From positions 46,523,750 through 46,587,749 of the forward strand of contig OZ020305.1 of assembly GCA_963971305.1 (NCBI GenBank): a DNA stretch of 64,000 nt, read 5' to 3'. Shown here in pieces: positions 37,101-46,800 of the stretch. This stretch comes from Arcuatula senhousia (Eukaryota > Mollusca > Bivalvia > Mytilida > Mytilidae). A program made the position numbers and the translations under genes. Position 1 is the stretch's first letter, and every line of letters begins with the position of its first letter. The notes beneath the pieces are model-generated. The model did no database searches. It saw nothing but the letters and a program-made list of their open reading frames with translations, and was not told the origin of the DNA.

Positions 37101-40100
37101 TCAATTTTCTGAACCTTAATATAAAGTTCTATTACCTACCAGAATTCCTATTTTGGGTGGTTTCTTATTTGATGTCACCTAATTTTACACTGTATATTTA
37201 TCAATTCTTAATGGTTTAAGGTTGATTGGCATGTTCCCTCTTTTCGTATACAATGAGTTATCTCCCATTTGCAGATTTATCTTCTCATTCCAAAAGGTAT
37301 TTTGTACTAGTTACTGTGGGAAAATTTAAGTTTATCTGCATTTATTTTTTAGTTGGTCAAATAAATTCTAACAGTAAATTATACTTATTTTCAAAAATGT
37401 ATTTAACATGTTTTCCTAACCTAACTAGATACAATAAGTCCATTAAATAATTTATAGAAAAAAATCTGTCAAAGTCAAAACTGGACGGATTTCGTTAAAC
37501 AGGAAGTAGGTTAGCCACATACCTGAAATCGTATCCCATGTTATGGGACACCACCCTGATGCTGTATACCAAATATCAAGTGGCTGTGATTAGTAGTTGC
37601 TGAGAAAACTGTTACGGAAATTTCTTCTTTTTCGCCCGCCCGCCCGACATTCACAATTTTAGGTAGTACTCCACAATTAGGATTTTTTCACAGTATTGTT
37701 TTCGTATGTGGCCCCTGTGAACTTTTTTGTTAAATGAAAATATTGATTCGTTTTGGTCTTAAAACAAGACAAATAAAAAATCTGGACCCGTTATATAAAA
37801 ATTACGATGCACGGTTATTGTTTTAAAGAATAATTTAGAAAAAATCAATACCAATGATCATAAAGCGTCGCTTCCAGCTGTGCATGGTGACCAGCGGATA
37901 GGCTTAAATTTAAATGTGCTATTTTTAGATTTTTAAGTTTGAACAATTTTAGCGGAAAAAAGAGCCGAAGTCGGATAGGTTTATTTGGTCTTAAAGAAAG
38001 GACTGTTTTCGGGCTTTCATTTCATACATGTTACGTTTCAGCTGAACCGAAAGCTCGACTACTGGCAACGTTCAAAAAAGGACAAAACCACGATTTTTGC
38101 GTATTTTTGTCCCCAAATTTTTGACAAATGTTAAGAGTTGCTAGGGGCAACGAGTACAACAAAGAAACCAAATACGGCACTAAACACGACTAAACATGCC
38201 CGGAGTTTGGAACACCACCTAGTTTAAACTGCAAATAGCAGTTTAAGCGATTACAAGAACCCGGGACAAAATAGTCAACGTCGAGCACATGCAAAAATGA
38301 GCTAAATAAATTAATTGTGGAGTACTACCATATGGCATTATTCTCATTAAAATTTTGAGAGTATATCTTGATTTTAGTCCTTGGTTTAATTGTTGAAAAT
38401 AAAGCTAATATATTTGAGAATAACTTGCTTCAAAAAATTTGGGAAAAATATCAGTTATTAAGCATTAATGCCCATAGCAACCAAACATGCTTATTTTTGA
38501 AAATATTGTCAATAACGTTATATTTTGTACAGCTGGTTATGCTGTATGTAACGCTAACAACGTAAATAATTTCCCCGGAAGAAATAAAAATTACACAATA
38601 TAGTATATTTCCCCGTATGTAAATCATAAAATTGTAATTTTTAGTCGGCTTGAATAGAAACGCAAGGCATTATAGCTTGCTATGCAAATGTTTAGCAAAT
38701 TTTGATGATGTGTTTCCATGGACCCCATTATTGCAGATTTTTTCACGGAAATCTTCCAAATTTTCACAAATATGTTTGAAATAGGCTAGATAATGACTTA
38801 AGCCCAACAGAATACCAATTTTGTTACGAAAATACAAAATTTGATTCAAATCAAACGGGGAAAGAATCTAATGTTATTGCAGGAAAATGTCCAAAAAAAG
38901 AACTTGATCAGAAAAGGGCTTCCGTCTTTGAGCGTGCGTTACTATCGTAAAACATAAAAAAATCATAATATCCAGTATTCCTCAAGTGGTTACATACTCA
39001 AGAAGAGAAAAATGCAACTCATGTTAAATTTTCAAAAAATGCAAAAGCATTATGGTAGTACTCCACAATTACGATTTTTTCACAGTATTGTTTTCGTATG
39101 TGGCCCCTGTGAACTTTTTTGTTAAATGAAAATATTGATTCGTTTTGGTCTTAAAACAAGACAAATAAAAAATCTGGACCCGTTATATAAAAATTACGAT
39201 GCACGGTTATTGTTTTAAAGAATAATTTCGAAAAAATCAATACCAATGATCATAAAGCGTCGCTTCCGGCTGTGCATGGTGACCAGTGGATAGGCTTAAA
39301 TTTAAATGTGCTATTTTTAGATTTTTAAGTTTGAACAATTTTAGCGGAAAAAAGAGCCGAAGTCGGATAGGTTTATTTGGTCTTAAAAGAAAGGACTGTT
39401 TTCGGGCTTTCATTTCATACATGTTACGTTTCACCTGAACCGAAAGCTCGACTACTGGCAACGTTCAAAAAAGGACAAAACCACGATTTTTGCGTATTTT
39501 TGTCCCCAAATTTTTGACAAATGTTAAGAGTTGCTAGGGGCAACGAGTACAACAAAGAAACCAAATACGGCACTAAAAACGACGAAACATGCCCGGAGTT
39601 TGGAACACCACCTAGTTTAAACTGCAAATAGCAGTTTAAGCGATTACAAGAACCCGGGACAAAATAGTCAACGTTGAGCACATGCAAAAATGAGCTAAAT
39701 AAATTAATTGTGGAGTACTACCTTACTTTATAGACTTACCTTTCTCTTCTCTAACTGTGGCATATTGACTGTTGGCCAGAGGGCATGATGCCCTGTTACA
39801 CAGACCTGTTAAGCTGTACTCATTTCTACAGAACTTCTGTGTTTTTGCTCTGAAAATAATAATCATTCTCTTAAATTTTAAAATAAGGTAATAACAAATT
39901 TATTGAACTGGGATGATTAATCTTCATGTCCAAGAAGAAATCATATCAGAAAATTGAAGATCACAATAGTCCTGACCTGGTAAAAGCATTTAAAATGAAA
40001 TGGTGGGTTAAACGAGGCTTTATGGCGCCAAACCTCCTGTTTCCATTGTGAAGGAAAATTGAAAGAATATCTTTCTTAAAAAAAACTTAAAAGAAGCACC

Positions 40101-43100
40101 TTACAGATTCTTTTCTAGAGGCTCATATGGAACAATTTAAATATCACACCCACACACAGCATAAATTATCATGTACATAAAAAATACTTACTTAACTTTG
40201 AAAGAGCAGAATGACCCATTTATAACACTCCAAATAACCTGTTTAAAATGAAAAAAAAAATTATGTAGATGTACACTTAATAGCAATTTTCACATACAGC
40301 ATAAATATTTATGAACTATACATGTATGCCTATATGCTTTTTGTTTCAGTGCCACTTATGGGCATAAATTTTTCATGATATCCCCCTCTAAAAATATATT
40401 ATGCTTTAAATTAAGAAGAAAAGTATTATGGTTTCAAATGATATCAATCATTAGCACATTATGCAAATAATCATGCTGTGCAAGCAGCTAGATAATGCCC
40501 AAATCATTTACTAGCATTGATAAATCTTCCACCTGTTCAAAAAGGGTAGGGGACAAGGAATAGAAGCATTTTCATTTATCCAGGACCTAAAGACAAAGGT
40601 AATAGTTAGACACCTGCACTTTCTTCATTACTTAAAATAGTAGTGGCTGCACATCTACACCACATGGATAAATAGTCCATGGGCTATTTGTTTACAAATC
40701 CTGAAAAAATGTAAGCAAGAGTTTTTCATCAATAATTTTCAGTTATTGAAAACTAAAATAGTTATTATTATAACATTAAGAACAATGCATTTTGATTTTA
40801 TTGGCAAAAACAGCTAAGTTTTCGTAAACAGTTTAGTATTACATTTTTTTGTATTTTAATTTTATGACATTAAAATATAATTGCAACTTTTTTTTCTTCA
40901 CCATTTAAAATGCACAAGATGTTTGATATCATAAAAATAAAAAGCTATATATTTAATTTGTTAATAAATATCATAAGAAGTAACATCATCAGAGATTTGG
41001 TTTGTTAAAGAGATATTTTTTTTTCCTTTTCCTTCTCTACAATTTACACTCCTAATATAATTTTAAGTAAAGTCTTAAGTAGCTCTAAGCAAAGTGCATT
41101 CTAAATGTTACAACTCTGCACAACCTTCAGGGGTGAGTGAATTATTACCATTAATGATCTAAAGAAAGGTATCAGAGAAACATAAGATTTATTGGTTCTG
41201 GTCTAACAATTGTTTACTCTCTCTATTAGATTTGTTTTCTAAAATTTTTAAGGTTTTTATTTTTGTTCAGAAAAACTCTTGTTTTACATATTTTTTCTGG
41301 AAGCATGACCGAATAGCCTTAGACCATTCATCAATACTAGGGTTACACAATATATACGTTCCGGATTTGACTCATCATTTAGACGAGGTCATCAGGGGTC
41401 ATGGGGAGGAAAAACGACGTCTTTCAACATGGGACAAAAGGAACAGCTTTTTCTATCAACGATTCTTCTGTAAATATTCATCATATGGGTAAAAATCTTT
41501 TGCAACTGACAAATTAACCCCCGGACAACATTTCCAACCCATTAAAAATCAATCTTGCACGGAAATAAAGAAATTACTTTCTTTATCCATTAGCGTGTTG
41601 GAACCAGTTTTTTTACCAGTTCCTCCTCTTTTGGCTAAAATAGTGATCGATCCCGCAAATGGGCAATCCGTGTATACAGGGTGGATGCACAGACACTACC
41701 TGTATATATTACATATACCCTCATATGCCAGCGAAGTGAAGCTTATAAATGAACAGATTCTGCCAAATTGCACGAGACCCAAAATATGATCCTTCAAATA
41801 AAATTCTTCATTGTTTGGATTTTCTGAAGATTCGAAAAAGTCTGCACATGTGCTACTATCACATCGTCCTATTTAAAAATGTTGTAATTACTCTTGCCAC
41901 CTCAACCTGTGGAATGGATTTTATTTCATTATCTTTGTGAGCTTTTAGGGCAATGCCATCTCATATTATACTCAGGGTTCCCACTCTTTTTTCATGATGA
42001 AATTCAAGGTTTTTTCAAGGTCTTTTCAAGGTTTTTTTTTCATTTTCAAGGGCAAATTTGTGGAGTTTTTTAAGGCAATCATCTTTCTTGTAAATGTGGG
42101 GGTTTTTTTTTTTGTATAAAAGAAATATGCTTACAATATAAAATTCTATACCACAGGTTTATATCTTATAAATCAGAATGCACTACCAGCACGTCCTGGT
42201 CATCATAGATTTTGTTCTTTTGAGGCAGTTAACCCATGTTAGTTTCTAAGATGTGTCTTTGCATGCCAACATGGCCAACATCCAAGTATAACACTTCATC
42301 ATTTGCCATGATAAAATAGCCCCAATAGATATTTCCAAGTGTTTTTTCATTAGATACAAAATGTACTAATTACAATGTGAGCTTTATTTAGGCTAATTAA
42401 GCCTTTGTGGACTAAATACCAGATATATTGTCTTTTTACCATTCCATCTGTATGAAGCTCTTTGCTTACTTTATAAATATATATTTGTATGTATGTACTG
42501 TACATGTACAAATGTATGACACTGCCTAGATTCTTTGATAATTTATACTTAGAGGAGTACTGATATACATACATGTAGAAAAAGGAGGTGTGTGATGGGG
42601 TTAATCTGCTCATGTATATTGTAAGTGACAACTCCAATTCATCAAGGAGTATAAAGGATTTTATTTCTGTTCTTCATCTTAATGTTGTGAATGGCAATGT
42701 TCAAGGGTCTTAAACTTTGGCTCTTAAAGGAACATGCACATTGATTTAATTTCCTATAAACTTAAATGCAGGACACGATCAATACCACTTAGACTGAGTA
42801 CTGTGTATTCTAAAATGAATTCAGCGTCAGGTCCACAACGTAACTCGGCAGATGCAAGTCTGTACATCTGGCCAGTCACTCACAGGGGCAGTGTGTTTGT
42901 TTACGACCCCAGTCTAGTTTCATGGCGGTTCAATAACAATTTGTATCCTAAAGAACACACTTTGTCTAGATAGGGTCATAAACTTGGCCAAACATGGGTT
43001 GGTGTTGCTTCAAAATTCAAAATAAATAAAAATATTCTTTGACTCCCACCATGTTTTTGATAAAACTCGATGTAAAAATGTTGATGTGAAACAACGATAA

Positions 43101-43669
43101 AGATCCTTATACATAAAACGCTCAGGTAATCTGAACGCGGGCTGGTTCACAGTCAAAACAACTTTAACTAAAACCAGTCGTCTCCAATGTTTGGAGGAAA
43201 ATACGGAGAAAAGAAGTCATAGACGATTAAATTTCAAGCCATTCATCGCGACTTTTTAATTTTTCGGCAGAAAATTAGGAGACACATTATCTTTCGAGTC
43301 AAATAAAGGTAATAACAAAACTACCGAACTTGAATGATCAATCTCATACTCATAGTCCAGAGAATTCATGGCCTTTTCCTGGTTTTCGGCAAACATCACG
43401 ATTTTTAAGCACTTTTCATGACCGTGAAAAGGCATAACCAAATTCACAACTTTTTCACGTTTTCAAGGTCGCGTGGGAACCCTGTATACTGGTATATCAG
43501 AGTATATGATAAATATTTTTTATGAAACAAGTGCATGTGGCTGTGGTAAAATCAAGACAGAGGTAGGGTGGATAACTCATGTCCTTATGGCCGTAGATTT
43601 ATCAAAATCAAAAGAAATAAAGGGAAGTTTTATGTGATCTAGTGATTTTCTTACATCATCATGCTGCAT
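28125..43669 (-). CDS. MAK16: MAK16 ribosome biogenesis protein
   Basis: Nucleolar factor for 60S subunit assembly and 27S pre-rRNA processing. Ten exons in transcription order: 43669-43655, 40238-40192, 39849-39740, 36954-36822, 36003-35920, 32682-32628, 31761-31687, 31248-31111, 30707-30642, 28286-28125. Phases agree at every junction and the CDS totals 885 nt, 294 residues (human about 300). The tiny first exon encodes only MQHDD before a GTAAG donor. The L28e-like/Mak16 domain follows: [34 protein letters not shown] with its conserved cysteines (16, 28, 38, 43), [39 protein letters not shown] and [17 protein letters not shown]. The tail is acidic (residues about 190-260) and ends in [18 protein letters not shown], a nuclear-signal-like block. 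Introns are large and repeat-filled. Confidence 0.96.
29090..30330 (-). repeat. Tandem repeat element in MAK16 intron 9
   Basis: Six units of roughly 180-210 bp share AATCTGTGATTTTCGATAAA, AATTTTAATATGCAAAT and ACTTAGCAGCTGTACAAAG. The block is bounded by AGGGCCCTGC on the left and GCGGGGCCCT on the right, an approximate inverted repeat. A GACGGACGGACAG tract lies next to the right end. Same architecture as 22583-23113 but a different sequence family. No coding capacity. Confidence 0.75.
32247..32503. mobile_element. Short inverted-repeat element in MAK16 intron 5
   Basis: The ends are ATGTCTCTCCCA and TGGGGGAGACAT (one mismatch). Inside are a run of about 19 C residues and a GACAGACAGACGGATGGACA tract near the right end. 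It looks like a core-less member of the tract-bearing element group. Confidence 0.65.
33079..35056. mobile_element. Inverted-repeat element with ~187-bp tandem core, split by a second tandem element
   Basis: The ends are TGTCTCGCCTGC at 33079 and GCAGGCGAGACA near 35044. The first part (about 33130-33610) has two and a half units with AAGTTCACAGAGTCACTGGA and TATCAGATGCCTAGCTATTA. These are the inverse of the 17530-17990 units. The last unit resumes at about 34820. The middle is a different tandem block (about 33610-34815), so one element sits inside another. Confidence 0.75.
33610..34815. mobile_element. Second tandem element nested in the 33079 element
   Basis: About four units of roughly 160-170 bp share GTAAGTAACATTACTGTAAA, GTTATTGTGGAAA and GGGCCCCTAATTTCTAAACG. 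The right end has an uninterrupted GGAC repeat (about 34740-34770) and a GACCTGCTTTCGCC hairpin ending GGCGACGCAGGT. The left end contains CTGGCCCTGCGTCGCA. On both sides the outer element's unit (CCTGAAA / AAAAAGACCTAAG) continues. Confidence 0.65.
37662..38329. mobile_element. 668-bp inverted-repeat element, copy 1 (MAK16 intron 3)
   Basis: Bounded by a perfect 18-bp inverted repeat, GGTAGTACTCCACAATTA. It is about 98-99% identical to copy 2 at 39054-39722 in the same orientation. The 61-codon + frame inside is not recognised and is disrupted in copy 2, so I do not call it a gene. Confidence 0.85.
38330..39053. other. 724-bp spacer between the twin elements
   Basis: Sequence unrelated to the flanking copies, with one unrecognised 65-codon + frame at 38368-38565. 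It could be host intron between two insertions, or the inside of a composite element. Confidence 0.5.
39054..39722. mobile_element. 669-bp inverted-repeat element, copy 2 (MAK16 intron 3)
   Basis: Same 18-bp ends as copy 1, though the left inverted repeat continues ACGATT instead of AGGATT. I count about ten differences including a one-base indel (GTCTTAAAGAAAG versus GTCTTAAAAGAAAG). The right end lies 17 bp from MAK16 exon 3. Confidence 0.85.
41271..42973 (+). CDS. Unrecognised candidate gene antisense within MAK16 intron 1 (3' part)
   Basis: I do not recognise this protein. Three blocks join in one frame with matching phases: 41271-41488 (phase 0 in, 2 out), 41594-41680 (2 in, 2 out) and 42772-42973 (2 in, TAG stop), giving 168 residues. 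Intron 1 would be only 105 bp (GTAAAA...CATTAG). Protein-like stretches include [55 protein letters not shown] and [19 protein letters not shown]. It has no membrane segment and is rich in aromatic residues. The first exon's acceptor (TTTTTGTTCAG) implies upstream exons not found. The last block lies inside a hAT-like insertion, so either the model is wrong there or that exon is element-borne. This is a gene-like open region, not an established gene. Confidence 0.4.
41973..43484. mobile_element. 1.5-kb hAT-like element in MAK16 intron 1
   Basis: The ends are CAGGGTTCCCAC and GTGGGAACCCTG, a perfect 12-bp inverted repeat starting CAGGG as in many hAT elements. Direct copies of TATACT flank it at 41967-41972 and 43485-43490. 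A hAT element should give 8 bp; only 6 match, so the class is tentative. No transposase is seen; the only protein-like stretch is 42772-42973. Confidence 0.7.
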
Positions 43670-43855
43670 TTTGCTTTAGGATTAAATCATTTTGCATTTC
43701 TACCACGTGAAAAATGTCAACAGGAAATGAAAATTACTAATTCAGGAAAGACAACTCCTATTCAACTCATGAATATTCATTAGATAATGGACAAGGAAGT
43801 TGAAATAAGAGTAACAAGGAAAGTAGTGTAACACAGATTCAACAGATCCTTCAAC
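43670..43855. promoter_or_regulatory. Putative bidirectional promoter between MAK16 and the SAM adaptor
   Basis: Only 186 bp separate the two start codons, which point away from each other. The interval holds a canonical CACGTG E-box at 43704-43709, 34 bp upstream of the MAK16 ATG. It also has four GGAA cores on the + strand (43723, 43745, 43795, 43818) of the ETS type. No TATA box is evident. E-boxes of this sequence bind MYC/MAX proteins, known activators of ribosome-assembly genes. Use by either gene here is inference. Confidence 0.65.
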
Positions 43856-46800
43856 ATGTCACGAACTCTTCCAGACTATAACCAATTAATGAGATTTACA
43901 ATAAATGATGTCTGTTGTTGGCTTGGGGAGGTATGCTTCAATTATTCATTTTTAAAAACTTGAAACTGTAAAACTAAAAATAAACTGAAAAAGTAGCTGT
44001 ATCTGTTTGTTCAGGTGCAATTATCATTATAAATAAATGTGAATCGACAAATAACCTACCTCTCTCAATAGAGGCAAGTCCCTACCTCATAACATTAAAA
44101 GGCGTAATTGGCAGTTCTTGATTAGTTGGGGGGGGGGGGGTTGGCTCTTACAGGGTAAAAGACAACTTGCTTATACACGTAAGTGTAAGAGTTGAATGGT
44201 TCCGGATATTATTAGTTCCGGGCAGAACTATTCAACTTGTCAAAATATTCCCACGGATACATGTAACTAGCTATTAAATTCCTTTGATAGTTATTTAATT
44301 CCGATAGAATATTATAGCTAGTTAAATAATTCTGACGGAACTTAAAGCCTAGTTTAAATGTTCCGATTTCTTATAAAATATTGTATTTTGACAAAACTAT
44401 AGAATAAATGATACCTTTTTAAAAAATACATTGATTCAATGGAAAAACATAAATAGAAGATGCTGCAGTGGAACTTATTAGCTAGTCAGTTTGTTCCTAT
44501 GGAACCAGATAACTAGTTTTTATGTTCTGTATTTCAATAAATTAGCATATGAGGAACTAAATGACTTGATATTTTGTTCTTCTGGAACTTTTTAACTAGT
44601 TCATTTATTCTTGGTTATTTTCTATTAAAAATATTGAAAAATATATTACACTATAAAGCAACCTCGAGAAAGCAACTTAATTTATTTTTACGATGAAAGT
44701 GTGTTGATTGATGAACTAATGATCAGTATAAGATCCCATATATAAATTGGTTTGTTCGATTTAAATGAAACTTTACTTACTATTGGGTAAAATTCAGAAA
44801 TGCATGACCAATTTAGTGAGCAGTTGTTGGCTTAAATTAAAGTATAAAAGGCACGGCATTTTTATAAACGGGCATAAAATGGATATATCAGAATACGAGA
44901 CACTTGTGAAGTACCTTCAACATGGAACCTACGACGACGGAACTTCAGAAAATGAAAAAAGAAGAATTAGAAAACAAGTTAAATAGACGATATTGAGATA
45001 TGGAATAAGTGTACGCGACACAAGACACATAAACAAATAGCAATTCAAAAAATCACAACGGAAAACAGCAAGCAGTCTTCAACATGACCATAGGTCACTG
45101 CTTACCGTCTTGCATTGGCCCAAGACTCATAATACAATACAAAAGTTTCAAAACCAATCCCTAAATCATCAACGAAAGACCCAAATTCTTGACATAAAAC
45201 AGTTAAGATAAGTTAACACAGAATGACAAGGACAAACAAGGCTTTGGCAAAGTTCCCTGGCTTAGGACAGGCACATATAAATGTGGCGGGGTTAAACTAG
45301 TTTTTTTATTCCGACCTTCCCCCTATTGATAAGCTTGCACAAAGCATACAGTCATATAAAACACACTGTAAAATTCAATTATCAAAAGTTCCATTCAACA
45401 AGAGAGAACCTAAGACAAAATACTGTACGAAAACAACAAGACGAGGAGGAACTCTCTTGAGAACACTCGAAGTTACTGACAACTAGCTAAGAAACATTTA
45501 TCGATTGATGTAAAAGAATCAAATACATCAGTTCTAAATCCGACACCCCACGTCAAAACAATGAATGATTAAAAGTTGTATCACCACACAGAACCGACAT
45601 ACTTGATCGCTGTGGTGCTTATAAATAATACAGTGGATACAAAGTGAAAATTTAACGTTTTAAAGTTACTATTAAGCTATCAGTATTTCTGCCAAAACAT
45701 ACCAAATGCAAAGATTTTACTAAAAAATTGAATTCGTATCCTTTTTATTCTCTTTATATTCATATAGTGTTTGGCATTTTCAATATTTTTGGTAGAGCGC
45801 CTCTGATGAGTCTTGAATAGACGAAACGCGCGTCAGGCGTAGCAAAATTTATTGTCTGGAACTTTGTTGTCATTTGTATTTCGAACACACGTGAAGGTTA
45901 GCACTGCTGGTGGAGTTTAAATTCCCCGAGGTTAGCCCGCTCCGGCACCAACACTTTTGAGTTGGAGAATACATCAAAGCTTTAAATTATCCGTCTAAAT
46001 TTCAAAATTGTCTAAACCCTAAGGTTCTTCCTACCCCAGACATAGGTTGAATATCTTAGTAATAATTTGGTTCCCCAGTTTGGTATTTTTGGTTATACTG
46101 TTCTATGCTCTTTATATTCATATAGTGTTTGGCATTTTCAATATTTTTGGTAGAGCGCCTCTGATGAGTCTTGAATAGACGAAACGCGCGTCAGGCGTAG
46201 CAAAATTTATTGTCTGGAACTTTGTTGTCATTTGTTTTTCAAAAGTAAAACTCATATAGTACACGTATCCATGACTCAGAGGAGTGTGAATGACAATGAT
46301 TATGACAGTAGTGGAACATGTAGACCAAAACGCAGACACATAGCCGTAACGCAAGAGTAGTTTTGAATATTTTTGAATGTAAATCTATATACTAATAAAA
46401 TAATGTATGAATTTGCCTTAAATAATTAAAGTTTACTGTTATAACAACAATTTTGTTATATAATATTATAAACAACAAAGATCCAGACAAAACATTTGAT
46501 TTGCTAGCTGATACTTGGGACTCATCAGAGGTGCTTAACCCAATGTTTAGAAAAAGCCAAACCCTATTATACAAAAAGCATAGAACTTAATAAACCATAT
46601 ACAATATAGAAAAGAGAAATCAAGTTACAGTTAAAAATCACAAAATCACCCTTGACAAAAACATACATTCCATATTCTTTAGTTTTTAATATTATTTCAG
46701 AGTTTGACTTTAGTGCCGTGTGGAGGTCGTAGAAAGCTTCCCCGTGCTTCAGTTGTATGCTCTTATATATTTTCGAGTACTGGGATATGTGTTGGAAAGA

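Larger units (their letters stand above)
45750..46235 (+). mobile_element. Candidate retrozyme: 358-bp unit with terminal hammerhead repeats
   Basis: A 128-bp segment occurs twice, at 45750-45877 and 46108-46235, with no difference that I can see, separated by 230 bp of single-copy sequence. Each contains a complete hammerhead ribozyme. The offset is exactly 358 bp, so a transcript cut at both sites would release a 358-nt RNA. That layout fits the retrozymes described in plants and metazoans, or the terminal repeats of Penelope-like elements. No reverse transcriptase is present. Confidence 0.75.

Noticed and set aside
37939..39687. Open frames in the twin 668-bp elements
   Set aside because: The + frame in copy 1 is broken by an indel in copy 2, and no family is recognised.
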